64,000 bases of DNA from Chrysomallon squamiferum (Eukaryota > Mollusca > Gastropoda > Neomphalida > Peltospiridae), in NCBI GenBank assembly GCA_012295275.1, contig CM022670.1:27808881-27872880 (forward strand), read 5' to 3'. The first letter of the stretch is position 1; each line of letters starts with the position of its first letter. The position numbers and the translations under genes were made by a program. The notes beneath the pieces are model-generated. The model ran no database searches. It worked only from the letters and a program-made list of their open reading frames with translations, and was not told the DNA's origin. This document shows, piece after piece, positions 25,748-39,935 of this stretch.

Positions 25748-26586
25748 CCAATAACAAAAAGCCAACATCAAAACAAAAAGAAAAGCTAGAAGTTGATTTT
25801 TTGTTTGTGGTGGGGGGGTGATTTTTATTTTTTGTTTTACTATTTTTTTAATTATTATTTTTGTAATTATAATATTACTAGTTTTATAATTATTTTTACA
25901 TTATTATTATGTTTTCATATCTGGTTTGTAGAACAAAACTTCTTGAGTAATTTTTAAAAAACAAAGAAAAAACAGCAATACTCACAGTTACACCAAAAAT
26001 AATAATTAATAACTTTTTGTTTGTTTATAAAATTTATTTTTGTTTATGAGAAAAAACCCATATATTATCTTCATTAAACGCATTTAAAATATTTTAGTAA
26101 AATAAAATAATTTAAACTGCAGTTTGTTTTGCTTAGATTAACACTAATCATAAAAATAACCCTTTGCAGTTTTTATTACAAATCATTATTTAAAAACAAT
26201 AAAAATAAAGACAGCATGTAAAGTACACACATGCACATGCATACATGTGAGCACATAAACACATACAACTTTTTCTATTTTAATGAAGTTTGAAAATTGA
26301 AGTTAACAACGTATACTCACCAAAATTTAGCAAGACTCAGTCATGCCAATCTTTTTGTGACACATAAAAATGACTCCTTACCACTTTTCAAGAAATATAA
26401 TGTTTCCTTTATTAACATAGTGTAAATAACATTTTGTTATATGTCAAAAATTGTTTTTAGATTCTGATTAACATTTGTTTCTTTTCTTTTTTCTCTGAAG
26501 ACTTATTATTTAATAATTACAATTGTCTTAATTTAAATTTAAATTTTATGTGTTTCCAATTATAATAAAATAAATTTAAATTTTAG

Positions 26587-26763
26587 ATTTTCCTAGTGGC
26601 TATCCCCGGATTACAGTAAATCCAAGTTTGAAATCAGTAGAAAAAGGTCATAATGCTATTATGAAGTGTGAGGCTGCAGCTGATCCAGATCCATCTATTA
26701 TGTGGCTGAAGGATCATGTACCTGTAGACATGAGTGATCCACGAATCATTCTTCTTGATACAG
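26587..26763 (+). CDS. LAR-type receptor tyrosine phosphatase: Ig-like domain 2, first half
   Basis: This 177-nt exon (59 codons, phase 1 to 1; about residues 125-183) begins in the linker FPSGYPRITVNPS, which corresponds to the P-x-G-F-P linker of other LAR proteins. It continues through the first Cys (IMKCEAA) and Trp (SIMWLKD) of an I-set domain and ends after RIILLDT. The intron position inside Ig2 is the one that holds microexon MeA in vertebrate PTPRD and PTPRS. Acceptor is AAATTTTAG and donor is ACAG/GTAAAG. It needs the next exon to complete the fold. Confidence 0.93.
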
Positions 26764-26924
26764 GTAAAGATCATATTTGATTTAAAATGTTTATATTATA
26801 TATAAACACTACCTAAATGTGAGCTCTAGAAAAGTAGTCTTAAAAAATGTTATTATTATTGCAATTGTTATTATTTTAATTTTATATCAATTATTTTATT
26901 ACATTTGTTATTTTAATTTCATTT

Positions 26925-27070
26925 TATTAATTTTTTTTTTTTTTATTTATTTTTTTTTTTTTTATTATTTTTTTTATATCATTATTACTGTTATTGTTTT
27001 GTTTTTGTTTTTGTTTTTTTTTATTATTTTTATTTCTATACCTTTGTTTTTATTAATAATATTTATTTTT
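26925..27070 (+). repeat. T-rich low-complexity tract
   Basis: About 145 bases are almost entirely T with scattered A and a (GTTTTT)n-like section near 26998-27020. It lies about 160 bases after the Ig2a donor. It is simple low-complexity intron sequence and any effect on splicing is speculative. Confidence 0.8.
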
Positions 27071-27305
27071 TAACTTTATTTATTGAACAAAGAAATCTTT
27101 AAGTAATGAAATTTGAATTCATATTTAACAAATTTAATATTTTGGGTAAAATATAGACCTATTACACTGGAAAAAGTTCATTCTGAATTTTTAAAATTTT
27201 TTATTATTACTGTTATGCAGTCTGTATTCTCAACATTAAACACATATCTAACTGCAGGAAACTAAATAAATACTGATGGGAAGTAACTCTTTCTGGAATA
27301 AGTTT

Positions 27306-27329
27306 AAAAAAAAAAAAAAAAAAAAAAAA
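27306..27329 (+). repeat. Poly(A) run, 24 nt
   Basis: An uninterrupted A run in the intron inside Ig2. No poly(A) signal or target-site duplication is evident, so a simple homopolymer is as likely as a retroposon tail. Confidence 0.85.
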
Positions 27330-27590
27330 CATTTTTAGGGAAGGTAATATTAAATAATTTAAGGTTAATGCATAAACAACATTGTTTAGAAGTAGAGTGT
27401 GTTTCCTTTTTTTGTTTGTTTTGTTTTGTTTTTTGTTAATTGCTTTATTTAAAAACTTTATTTTTTATTTATTTTTTGCAAGATATATTTATATATAAAC
27501 TGTCAAACATTACCAGTATCACTGAAACCCGAAGCACAGATTAAACCATGAAATAATCTAATGAAAATTTAGGCTAAGCTTCATTCCACT

Positions 27591-27828
27591 CAATAAATGT
27601 TTTGTCTTTCAATATATATTTATAATTATTATTATAATTAATATGTTTTTGGTATTAATTTTTCATTACAGATTCAGAAAAGCCAGGAATTAATTCTGTG
27701 CTACAATACACGCAATAAATGTTTGTAGTTAGTATATATTTATTATTGTTGTTTTAATAATTTTAGTATTAATTTTTAACATTTTTTATTGTTTCAGGAT
27801 ACTTACAGATTCAAAACAGCCAGGAATC
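27591..27828 (+). repeat. Decayed tandem duplication spanning intron end and exon start of Ig2b
   Basis: Copy 1 (27591-27692) and copy 2 (about 27713-27828) share, in order, CAATAAATG, an AT-rich stretch with TATATATTTAT, GTATTAATTTTT, and ACAGATTCA followed by AGCCAGGAAT. Copy 2 ends inside the functional Ig2b exon. Copy 1 lacks about 20 bases that in copy 2 hold the pyrimidine tract, the AG and the first exon bases. Copy 1 therefore cannot code: its frame soon reaches a stop. It is a partial duplication in which one copy has degenerated. Confidence 0.7.
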
Positions 27829-27908
27829 GGATGCAGGCCGATATGAATGTGTAGCAGAAAACAGTCTAGGAGTTGCCTATTCCTTTGCTGCTATGCTTTA
27901 TGTCAAAG
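27798..27908 (+). CDS. LAR-type receptor tyrosine phosphatase: Ig-like domain 2, second half
   Basis: This 111-nt exon (37 codons, phase 1 to 1; about residues 184-220) reads YLQIQNSQESDAGRYECVAENSLGVA and ends LYVK. It contains the D-x-G-x-Y-x-C motif with the second Ig2 cysteine. Joined to the previous exon it completes Ig2, and joined directly to the Ig3 exon it gives LYVK-V-RRVPP, the same junction as fly Lar and the MeB-skipped vertebrate form. Donor is AAAG/GTAGGA. Its acceptor region is one copy of a local tandem duplication. Confidence 0.95.
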
Positions 27909-28439
27909 GTAGGATTAATATGCATTATATTATATCTGTAATGAATGGGATATTTATATTATTTTTATTATTATTTTAATATATGTAGTTTGTATTTATT
28001 ATTATTATTTTAATATCTTTTCATTTTCGTTATTTTATTATATTTTTTATTTTTATTAGAAATGTGACATTTCAGATACACAGTATCTTTTTCTGTCTAG
28101 TTATTAGAAATTAATTTACTCAGTTTCCTGTTTTCTGAAACTCGTGTGCTCTGCTGACTACTAATAGGAATATTTTACCCACCAGCTACTTCCATTAACA
28201 GCACTTTATATATCATCTGGTTTACAGAGGTAAAATGTAATTCAACAGTAGAGTAGTATATGTAAGCTTTTAACAGTATTGGCCCTCAATCAATGTGCAC
28301 TGATCACTGATAATTGTCACAAACTGAACAAAAATAATGATTCTGTTATACTGTCCTTTTGTAGAAGATAAAATGCTACTGGAAATAAATAGGGAATTTA
28401 GGAAACCTATACAGCAGTTTTAAAGTTTTTTATTTCAGT

Positions 28440-28466
28440 TTATTTATTTATTTATTTATTTATTTA
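28440..28466 (+). repeat. (TTTA)n microsatellite
   Basis: About seven tandem TTTA units in the intron. Confidence 0.85.
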
Positions 28467-29261
28467 GACAGTTACTTATTTATGCATATTAAAAAAAAAA
28501 AATCATAAAGGCAAAACATGAGAAAAATTTTTGCAATCGCAAATCGGAAGTAACAATGACAAATTTAGAATGGCCTTGAGCTACTGACAGAAAAATTTAG
28601 GATGCTAGTAACAGTCCATAATTTAATAGACAGTGATAATATAAGAACTGTGTTCACAGGATATAAGAATGACGTATTTGAGGCCAGTTTTTCCCAGACT
28701 TTCCTCTCATTACGAAGACTTGCTTCTCGTGGTAACAGGCAGTATTATTGATTTGAAGCAAATTGGATTTGAGTCTGAGAAACCTCAGAATACAGATTGT
28801 GACTCATACATTTATAAAGATGGCACACACTAAGCGAAGTTGATTTGTTAGTCTGTATATATAAATAAATGTTATTATTGTGCTCATGTCTGACTTTTCT
28901 TGAAAACTTAAGCTTTGCTTCTATGTCTTTTGATTTGACATCAGATGTTTATAATATTAACATTTTTAAAAAATCATTTTTTTTTTTTTTGTTCAGATAG
29001 ATGTCATGTCTAGACATACTGATATAGTAATTATATAAATCTGTTTTAAAAATGAAAGTCACTGACTCACTATGAATTTCTTAAAAGTGCATCAGATTTT
29101 TTTTTATTTTAATGTTTTGGGAAATTATAGAAGAACAGCTGCTGTTATTATGACAGATGGTTTTCATTTTTTGTTGTTGAGTGACATTTTTCAAATGACA
29201 TATCTGAAATGTAATACCCAATATTTTGCAAAAAAAACAAAAAAACAAAACAAAAAAAGAT

Positions 29262-29285
29262 AAAAGAAAAGAAAAGAAAAGAAAA
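29262..29285 (+). repeat. (AAAAG)n short tandem repeat
   Basis: Four to five AAAAG units after an A/C-rich stretch. Confidence 0.85.
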
Positions 29286-32200
29286 TGAGGTATAACAACA
29301 AAAATGTGTGAGTGCATGTATACATGTGCAGAAATCATTAAGTCACTAACTCTTTATTCTGTCTGTTTCAAACTCACATGCATAGAAACAAAATTCCAAT
29401 ACTGTTGCTTAAACATTAATTTAAAAAAGAAAAAAGGAAGAAACACTATAAACAGTTTGAAATGAGATCTTCATTAACAACAAAATATCTATCTATAACT
29501 GTTCATTACCAGAACATGTAAAACTTGTCCACATATACATATTTAATGCACATGCTCACATAAGCTCCATGTCACTAGTAACACTTCTGCTCTGAGAGTA
29601 GAGTTACAACAATAAACGGAGACTGGTCTGTACAAGTAAACATTGCACAGACTGTCAGGCTGTTTATTATTGAAGCTTGTGCTAATAAATGGACAAACAG
29701 CCATTTTGAAATATAAACTTGGATGAAAAACTAGTGCACAGAGTCCATTGTCGCTGTTAGAAATAAGAAATGTTGAGCTAATGGTTTTTCTGTTTACTGA
29801 GACAGCACTTTAAACAGCTGACCAGTCAATGGAAAATGACTTTGGGGGTTTAGCTGGGATGCAGCTAGAAATGTCTAGATAATTACAGACTGTGATTAAT
29901 GTCTATTAGTGTTGCTGAAATATCATATAATGTTGTTGGAATATCATAGATCATCCATCAGAAGTTGATATGTTGTGGGTTCTCTTCCTGGCAGTGGACT
30001 GATTTCTGTAATTACTCTATACTGCTCCTATTTGAGGATATATAATATAAATATAGTTGTAAGAGTAGTCAGAATTACTGGTATGTCAGAGTAATGAACT
30101 GAAATCAACTAAATTAGGATAGTGGATAGAGAGAATAAAATAAATATACTTACAAGAGTGGTTGCATTTGGGACTACAGAAAGGTTTTGATTAATTATAG
30201 TTCTGGTTCATGTTTATTCAGCAACTGACACAAACACTTCATTTACCTTTACTATATCAACATATATTTTCACCTTTGTTTATTAACGAGAAGAGATCAA
30301 GTGCATCAGGGATTCCTCAAATTGTCCTGAAGTTGGAGCCTGTCTCTGAAAAATACAATCTTATTTACATGAATTAGCCACCAGCTGGTGTGCATCATGC
30401 CAGTCTTCTCAAACACAAGAGATAAAAAATTCTTTTACAAATGATATCTTCCCACCAAGAAGATATTATGTACCATACACAAGCAAATAAATATTCTTCC
30501 GAAAATAAAAATACATATGTAAAAGAAATGTGGATGTATGTTTCAGCTGCCTAAATCAACCGTTGTGGTGATAAAAGGTTCAACCATTATATATAAATGT
30601 GTTTTTTTAAGAAAAATATAAAATGAAAGATGGAAGATAACTTGGTTTGGCATATTTCATGTTTCATACAGTATATACTGAGAAAGATATGGATGTGAGG
30701 GATTTGTGGGTTTTCTTTTTACTTTTTTTAGTTTTAAAATTTTAATCTTATTTATTTGGCAGGCTTTGTTCTTTTTTTTTCAAACTTTAATCTTTCTAAT
30801 TTTATACTGTTTATTATTTTATTTATTTATTAGTTTTCTTTTTTATTCTTAAAAACTTAATCTTTTTGACTGATTTTATTTATTTTGTAAAAAAAACAAA
30901 CAAAAGAAATAAATAAATAAAAATAAGAAGAAAATCTGTTATCAGAAAGATATCTTAGTTTCTTGCTTCAGGGACCCACTGTGGTTTAAAGAGCACATAT
31001 ATTTACCCTAAAGAGATTGTTGAGTATCTGCTCTGAGTTAGTACAAAGAACACTGACCAGGTTAACCTACAGGATAAAAAATATAAGCAAGACATGTGGT
31101 AGTTCCCTGTCTTATCTAAAAAACCTGTGCTCAGGTTTGCATAGGTTACTTTATAATGCAACTGACTGTCTGAGAGAGATGTTGGATGCAGTACGCAAGA
31201 GACTACAAATGACTATACAGCAAAGTCAATAAATTATAAAGAGCTGTTATAATAAAAAAGAAAGAAAGAAAACAAAATCACAAATTGAGTGAAATAAATC
31301 ATATGGTATTGCTGAGAAAGAGAAGAAAAATAACCTCAAGCAGACAAAGAGAATAGGTTACAGAAAGATAAAAGATAAAAAACTAGAGTGAATTATAGAT
31401 AACTATCTCAAGTCTTAAAATAATAGTAAATTAGAACATAGTTTAGCAGATGTTCTTTGTTTTTTATTTGATCTTGAAATTTTTCTTTTATGTGTTTATT
31501 AATTAATTAGTGTATCTATTGATTTGTGTAAAACAAACAAAAAATTACCTTATATATTTAAGCATCATCTCTAACCAAATTTTAAAGAAAAAGTTTGCTT
31601 TTATGATTAAGATTTTAAACTAAAATCCAGATACCATTAAAATCTCATAAATTTGTCAGTATGGACCAGTTAATCTGTGGGGCATCTCACTTAATGGAAC
31701 TCATATCTGCGACCCATATCACTGCACATTAGATGATAGAGACATCTTGAAGAGAACAAAATGCACTTCTGTAGGTGTTGAACGTAATATATTTTTCATC
31801 CCTTTGGATTGCAGAATGATTCCATTCTTTGAATTCTGCTAACTACATTTGCTCAGTCTTCTAAGAACACAACAAAAACAACAAAAAAACAGGTGCTCAG
31901 TGCTTCATAATCTTGCCAAAACTCTGCCAGGGTTTTCCCAGAAGATACTCTTGATATGAAAATAAAGATATCATTTGAGAGCAGGGTGCTTTCTGGAGGG
32001 ATCTTCTCTGAGATGGAAGATGAATTTAAGTTTTAAAAACTTTGGAAGGGTTGATAAGATAGTTGCTTTCTTAAATTTGGTTTGTTATTTTTCCCCAGTG
32101 GATGTACATATCAGGTGAAACTGTTGACTAAATTTGGTGTTTCTCACTCCACTCATCACTTGTTTTTGTCTTCATGTTATATCTATCAGAATAAAAAATC

Positions 32201-34482
32201 GAACAAATTCTACACAAGACAGAAATTTCTTTTCACCTGTATCATTAGACCAGAATCTCAACACAGTTTATGTAGCTAGTTTATCTTCAGTGTACTTGGT
32301 TTCTTTGGCTCAGGGCACTGTTGATGTAAGATAAAAGTAAATGCAAAATGTCTTTGTACATGAGAATATTAAAGGATGGGCAATGACAGTAGTACCATTC
32401 CCAGTGGGCTATTAAACAGCTGAGTAATCTGTACAGCCAACTGACAGATATTACACCTATGCTGATCATGGGTGATTTATTTGAACTGGGCTTTGTATCA
32501 TTAAAAACAGGTGGAACAGCACTTGTTTTGCAAGAGTTAAAAGACATTTCAGGATGCATTTAGAATGGATGATAGATATTAAAAATAATATTTTCAGTTT
32601 TACCTTTTTTATGTATATATTTGTATGTATCTCAGAGAAAAAAAATGGGGGAGAGAGCTTGTAGCTCAATATGTGTTCATTATGCTACATATATGTGTAG
32701 GTTTGTATAATTTGATTGATCTTATGCAAAAATGATAATGTGTTGTAAAGTTTCATTATGGTTACTGAATATGTCATCTTGATGTTACTATCTAAAAATG
32801 GATGGTTTTAATGTTGTTTCTTTTTTTTCTTTTTCTTTTTAAAGTACACAATTCTCATTACTAAACCCATGAAGCTGATATTAACAGAGATGTTTTTGTT
32901 AACTTTTTTTATTTTTTTCATGAGCTTATCATGTAAATAGACAAATATTACAGGAAAACATAAATAAATAGCTGAGTAACATGTTTGGTTTATACAGGCT
33001 TCACTGTGTTCCTAAGCAACAGGAATTTTATTGATTTTGCTCAATGAACACACAGTTAATAAACAAGGGATAAAAAAAAATATATATAGTTTTAAATATA
33101 TTAACTAATGACTATTTTTGTAAGGTGTAGAAAATGCCTTTTGGGTAAAAAGATACCAAAGATTCTTCCTGTTTACAAACAGTTTTTATAACATAATATT
33201 TTTCTAATACATGACATTAGGAAAATAGCTGATAATAATGAACAAGATATCTTAATATAATTATAACATCAAGTATAATTAGTATTACATAACTTAAGTT
33301 AAGGACTCAAAATAAGAAAAAAAAAATATGACTATAAATATTATAAAATAAGGAGTCACTTAGTGTTAAATGAATAAAATCTGAGAACACTGGCAAAAAC
33401 AGGATAGACCTTTTTATCAGTTCTGTTATAATAATAGTGATTCTTAATAAAGGAAGCCAGAAGGCAAAATCTAACATTATCTGTACATATAATCCACACA
33501 GATAAGATAACCTCAGCCATTAAGTGTTACATTATTTTTATTTTGAATCTTCTAGTACTTTGTTGTTGTTTTTTTGTTTGTATTGCCTTTTTAAAAATGA
33601 TGAAATATTTGATTTTGAATTTGCTAGGCAATGTTAATTCCTAAGACAAAGGAAACATATTTAATTTTATCTCAGTTTAGTAATATTAATATTCCTCACT
33701 GTGGCAATATAAGCAGGGATCTACATTTGTTTTATATCAAAGACCATAACATGTAAACTTTTCTGCCTGTAACAGGGAGCATATAAAAGATACTTGCTGT
33801 TAATCAATAAGAATAACACATCAAGTGATGACAGTTGATGCTTCTCAAATTTCATCACTACACAAAAAACACCTATTGTACACCTGACAACATTAATAAT
33901 GAACTATGCTGAGGTATTAAACAAATATTCATAGTTTCATTTGATTCCCATGACATCTCATTGCAGAAACATTTCCAGCCAAAAAAAATTACATATTTTA
34001 CTGTATTTCTCAATATTGATGTTTTCGTCCACAGTTTACAGGTTTCTGTTAGCTGATATATTTTTGGCATAATTTCCTTTTATCTGGCAGCTTAGGGTGG
34101 TGAGGCAAAAAGAAGTGGGAGTAAAGACCTGATGGACATTTTGGTTACTGTATAATGGAAGTTCTTTATGTAATTTATCTGTGGCTTTCAGCTTATCATT
34201 TATCAAATATATAGTTATCTTTAGAGTTTTTTTCGTTTATAAAGAAAAACAAAATTCTTGAAATCCATCCAGCTTTCTCATCCCAGAATGGATATTGATA
34301 TCTTCTGAGATATACTTTGTTTTTGTTTTGCTTTTTTAATGTTTTTTATTTTATATTTTTTTAAAAGATAAAAACAACAAACAAAAATGATCAGATTACA
34401 TTGCTTTTGAAACTGTACTGAATATATTAATTAACAAGGAGGTGTATATGTTTGAAAAAAAAATTAAAATTCCAAATGATAA

Positions 34483-34532
34483 ATCAGTCAATCAATCAGT
34501 CAGTCAATCATTCATTCAATCAATCAATCAAT
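34483..34532 (+). repeat. (AATC/AGTC)n tetranucleotide repeat
   Basis: About twelve tetramers of CAAT/CAGT/CATT type in tandem. Confidence 0.9.
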
Positions 34533-36012
34533 GCATAAAGAGAGAGAGAAAAAAAAAATAGAGTAAAGACAGAAATAGAAGAAAATTAAAGTAAAAAGAT
34601 GAAGTAATCAAATAATTTATCCATGAGAACAGGTGAATCAAGTAGATTGTCCTAATGACTGATTTGTGACTTGAGGTAAAATGTCTGACAGTGATAACCC
34701 ACATAAAGTCTACCTACAGCACTGCTTCCTGCACCACTTGAAAAATATTCACTAACAGATTTCTATGGTATACACTGTGATCACAGATCACTGATAACAT
34801 GGCAGGTTTTGACAAAAGTATCATCTGCTTTGCTTTATCAGTTTTTCTTTTTTCTCTCTCAAGTCTTTGAAGTTGATAGATAAAATACATTTTTTGGAAA
34901 AAAACTGTCTTTTAATTCACTGTCTAATAAGACAGGATATAGTCATTCTGAAAGTCATGGTGTTTCATTTACAGAAAGAATTTATAACATTTTTAGAGTA
35001 AATGCATTTCATTAATGAACTGAATAATAATATATAATCATTATTTCTAGTTGCATATTTCTTTTATCTGGCATATACAATATATCTAGTCACATGAAAT
35101 GAAACAAACTTCTCTACATAAAAAGAAGAAAAAAAAGTAAAGATTATAAACAGTATTAATCTTTAACATTCTGGAATCGTTTCAAACAATATCTTGATAG
35201 GTTTAAAAGATGCTTCATTCAAGATGATTTGGTAAATCAGTTACGATTTATCTCATGATTTAATCTCTCTTTAATGGTTTTGTACATAAACAAACATAAA
35301 TAGAAACTATTTAAAATTTAAAGATCTGACACAAATAGTTTAATCATTTATCTGTTAAATAGTTTTGCACACATTAAAAAAAAGTTTTAAATAACAGTAA
35401 ATGAGTATAAAATGTCTTTCTTTAGAAGAAAAAAAACAACCGTATTAAATAAGTTAAAAATTATAGTATAAATGTTATCACCATTGTAAATTTTTTGAAG
35501 AGTTACATAACATGACATTCCTTGACAAGTTATTTATAATGAATGTACAAAAGTAACCCAGATGCATTAAATACAAATTCCATCTTGAGTAGAATATAAT
35601 GTTTCATAACAGCTTGATATTTTATACAATCACAACCAGTTGTATAGAATATTATCATTTCTTTAGTGCATTAATTGTTGTTACTTTATTCTTTATTCTT
35701 TACAACCCAGTATTAAATGCACTGATTTTTTTTTTTCTTTGGGTCATATATTTTTTTTTTTCTACAGAATTTTTTTTTTTTTTTCATACAGCTATTGAAA
35801 CCTGGCAAATAATATTTTCTGTTGGTGTTAACTTTTTAATTATTTAAAATATTTATATACATTTGTTTGTTGCTTAGTTTTGTTTCATATAAAGATATTT
35901 AAATACACTTTATTACTTTAATTTTGTTTCATATATATATATAAAAATAAAAGTAATGTTTTAAATTTATTTTAATTCATTATAGTTATTTTCAATTATA
36001 AAATTAAATAAT

Positions 36013-36035
36013 AAAAAAAAAAAAAAAAAAAAAAA
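36013..36035 (+). repeat. Poly(A) run
   Basis: Homopolymer of about 23 A. Confidence 0.85.
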
Positions 36036-38915
36036 CATTGATTCCGAAATATGTATTACATTGCAGTGTCAGTTGATTTAGTTGTGTATACATTTGTTAC
36101 CAATATCAAAAGACCTCAGTGCTCACAAAATATAATTTGCCTGAGGAACAGAACTGATGATATTTGTATTAGTGGTATCAGACTCTTAATATGAACCATA
36201 AGGCCAGGTTGTTATGGTAATGACTGATATTCACACAGACTGGTAAATGCCAAGGCATATGGACACCTGCAGCCCTGGGCATACTCTACAGTTTTGTTAT
36301 CCACACTGGCTTAGGTGAAAACATTCATTCTTTATACCTTTCAACACTTCTCACATATTATCTGACTTCCAAAGTTAGATTCTTGACGGATTTTTTGGAG
36401 AAAAGAAGAGAAAAAATACACTGAGATAAAATAACAGAAATTGTTTCTTATTCAGAAGTGTACTTGAATAACTTTTTGGCATGAATCTGAGATATTCTGT
36501 GTTATCAGTAAATATGTAGTGACTGATTTTAAGCTTATTCCTAAGAATACAGCCAGCCTCTCTGATGTAACAATTTAAATAGATAACTATTCATTTAGTT
36601 CATTTATTTAATCATTTGTATTTGTTTTCTGTCTTTAGCAAGTATCTTCCTCATATAGCCTGTATCTTAATTTCCTTTTACTTTATGATCCTATATTACC
36701 ACTAAGTAACACTCTGTTACTTATGAATTTTTTCATAACAGTACAATTCAGCTTTTTGATGGCAATTCAGTTTCTTAAATGTATCCAGAAAATATATATA
36801 TATCTCTTTTTTTTTTAGCCTTTTACATAAATATTGATTATAATTGATTGTACTGGCTGTTACTTATTATCAGGAATCTTTTGAATCTTTTTATAACAAA
36901 GAGAAAGTTCAGATTTTCGTTATGCTTTTTGTGTGTTTTTCTTAATAAATCTGTTTAATAAATGGTGAAAAAGATTAGCCTCCAAAAGCAACAGCAACAA
37001 AAACAACCAAAATAAAAATCTCACAAAACACAAAAACAATCCAAAGGTATTTTAAATGAAACAATTTTTCATTTGTTTTTTATTGTGTTTGAAATAAATT
37101 TATTTTCTAATTTTTACAAATTCAAATTTCTGTTGTTATTATTTAGTTTAATTTAAACAATAAAAACTTCAGTATTCCTTTTAAGTTTTATTTAGTTTCT
37201 CATACCTGTAACTATGTAAACACTAGAGTACCATTCCATTAGACAGATTTCTTACATGCTTCTAGTTCAGGTATATGATAAAGTAGGTACCTCTGTCACA
37301 GCCTGGCAGCACGGAGAATTCTTTTGTCAAAAAGATAATTATCTTCTAGTGATTTCTAGTGGAGTGTAGAATATATTAAAAAAAATATGTCTGGCCTGGC
37401 ATCTTGTGTGTTTTCTCATTCACTTTCTTAAAAATCACAAAAAATAAATGAATATATAAAAGGAATCATCAACATTAATATTATGTAAAACTTTGCATTT
37501 TAGATAAATGTTTTGTGTTTGGGATAACCTTTGGTTGAGTTAAGATGATGGCTTTCAGATAGGATTAAAATCTACTGAAATGTTTTGAGGTGAAATTAAT
37601 AAACTTTCAGTTGCCTTCATAGTCCTCTTATCACTCCTTTAGTAACAGTTTTAAAAGATACCTTTATTCATATTTTTATACAATTTCTGCCCTTCTATTT
37701 ATTCATTTATTTTTATTTATTTAATTTTTTTGTTGTTGGTCAGCAGAATGTCATCATCTTAAACTGATTGTTTTTTTTTTTACCAGTATTTGTTTTAATA
37801 GGTTTTTTTTTTTTGTTGGGGTTTTTTTTTTTCAGAGTAATTTTAAAGTGAAAGTGGAAAAAGTTCAGTTATTTCATGATCAGTTAAATTCTCTTTCAAA
37901 GCTGTCCACACTTTGTCAGTGAGAATTTCAAAGGTGATGCCCATCAGTATTACATTACAAATGAGAAATATTTCATAGAAAGATAAAAGACAAGAAATTC
38001 TCAACTGACTAGACTAGCTAGGTGATATACACATGGGTACTGCTTGTACAGCAAGCATTCAAATTTGGTTTACTGCTGGGGTCATCTGCAGGCCATGTCA
38101 ATTGGCCAAACAGATTGCAATTCATTGGATGATTTACCATTGGCAATGGTGTTAAGTTTCTGCAATAAAATTACAGAAACATATTGATCCATCCAGCCAC
38201 CACCTAAAAACTAGAAAATGACATAATGCATTTAAATATTCCAGGAAACAAAATCCCTCATAAAGAGCAAAAAACAAAACTCCAGTACCTCCAGAATGAC
38301 AGTGTTATAAAACATTTAAGAGTTTTGCAAAAATATATTTTTTATCATTAGTAATTACTCTTGCAGAAAATTTAAGTAGCATTTTTTTCTTCTAATGTAC
38401 TCTTTATTTAGCAAATTCATTAGCAGTTTACAGTAAAAAACAACTGTGTGTTAATTAAAAGTGAATGGATTTAGTGGGCATAGGTAATAGTATTTGTACA
38501 AATAGCCTCCGTAACAAATTGCTACTAATCAAAACTACTGCTGTGTTTCCAGTTTATTGATTTCACGCTGTATCTTAAATAGTACCTAGATTTGAAGTTA
38601 ACCTGGTACAGTATATAATAAATAAATACTAGCATATATACACAGATGTATATGTAATATATATATACATGCATGCATACATAATACATAATACATATTT
38701 CTTTTAAACCTGAAAGCATTTCTTTTGTCTCTTTGAAACCTAATGTGAAACAAGTATTGCATGAATGCACTGAGGAATCTTACTTAGAATGTGCTATATG
38801 TCTTATATTACCCTTTCTTTTTTCTTGCATAGAATCTGGTATATGTTTTGTATTCCTTTTGTTTTTCTCTAAATGTGAAATATATTTTAAAACCATTTTT
38901 TTTTCTTTTTTAAAA

Positions 38916-38917
<2 letters not shown>

Positions 38918-38945
<28 letters not shown>
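38918..38945 (+). repeat. Poly(T) run, about 28 nt
   Basis: Uninterrupted T run. Confidence 0.9.
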
Positions 38946-38948
<3 letters not shown>

Positions 38949-39314
38949 GATAATATGTTTTGCACCTTTTTAGAAATTATTATTTACTTGGGAAGTTGAG
39001 ATATGCTTTATTTATATATATTTTTAAACTTTGGTATATTTCTTGTATAATATTTGTTCCTGAAACAGTTTCAGATCAGAAAATTTACTGTGCTATAAAG
39101 GTGTCAGAATGTTTTTTCTGACAATAGGATTTCAGTAGTTTTTATGTACAATGTATACTAACAAATGCTATTCATTTTCTGCTGCTTGAGCAGTATTTTT
39201 TGTGTTTGATGTATCAGTTTTCTCTAGAATGAAACATTTAAAAATAAACATAGATAAATTTATTTCTAGTAAAATTGTCTAAGAATTGATTTGTCGATAC
39301 ACTAGCATGTTTCA

Positions 39315-39429
<115 letters not shown>

Positions 39430-39864
39430 TGTTTTATTACTTTTAAATTCATTTTAAAAAACTGTAAAGCTGTCATTTATTGTTTTGTTATTTTATTGTT
39501 GTCTTTTTCTTTCTTCCTTTCTTTTTTCTTCTTCTTTTTTAATGTATAAAGTTGCATAAAAAAAAATTTGAAACTTAAGAAAAAAGTTAATTAATTGTAT
39601 TTACTATTTTAACACTGAGTTATACACATACATTCCTCACTTTTGTATAGTAACAAAAATAAACAGAGCATTATTTTACACATACCCACTTTTTTCTAAA
39701 AATTTATTTACCTATTTCTTTGTTGCAATATAGCATAGTTTCACTTACACTGTCAGTTTTGAAACACTGATGCTACTTTCAGGCTGTTTACCTTTATTCA
39801 CTGACACATATTTTCAGGTACAGAACCACACATGAAGCAGGCACATTTACAAGGGCAAAAAAAA

Positions 39865-39935
39865 AAATATATATATATATATATATAAAAATAAATAAAT
39901 AAAAATAATAAAATAAAATAAATAAATATAAATAA
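39865..39935 (+). repeat. (AT)n and (AAAT)n compound low-complexity repeat
   Basis: An AT run at about 39867-39887 is followed by AAAT/AAATA units. Confidence 0.85.

Larger units (their letters stand above)
20469..26586 (+). other. Intron between Ig1 and Ig2 (about 6.1 kb)
   Basis: This AT-rich intron starts GTAAGT and ends AAATTTTAG. Apart from the 30-nt candidate microexon at 24641-24670, I see only simple A, T and AT repeats, a poly(A) run at 25727-25747 and chance ORFs. No mobile-element protein or RNA gene is recognisable. Confidence 0.8.
26764..27797 (+). other. Intron within Ig2 (about 1.0 kb, MeA position)
   Basis: This short intron starts GTAAAG and ends TTATTGTTTCAG. It contains a T-rich tract (about 26925-27070), a 24-nt poly(A) run (27306-27329) and a decayed copy of its own 3' end (27591-27692). 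I looked for an MeA-like microexon and found no stop-free symmetric candidate. Confidence 0.8.

Noticed and set aside
26764-27797. Search for an MeA-type microexon inside Ig2
   Set aside because: The candidates read into stops or lack donors; only the decayed duplication was found.
31017-31232. 71-codon leucine/arginine-rich ORF in the Ig2-Ig3 intron
   Set aside because: No family recognised, no splice or promoter context; length is within chance for this window.
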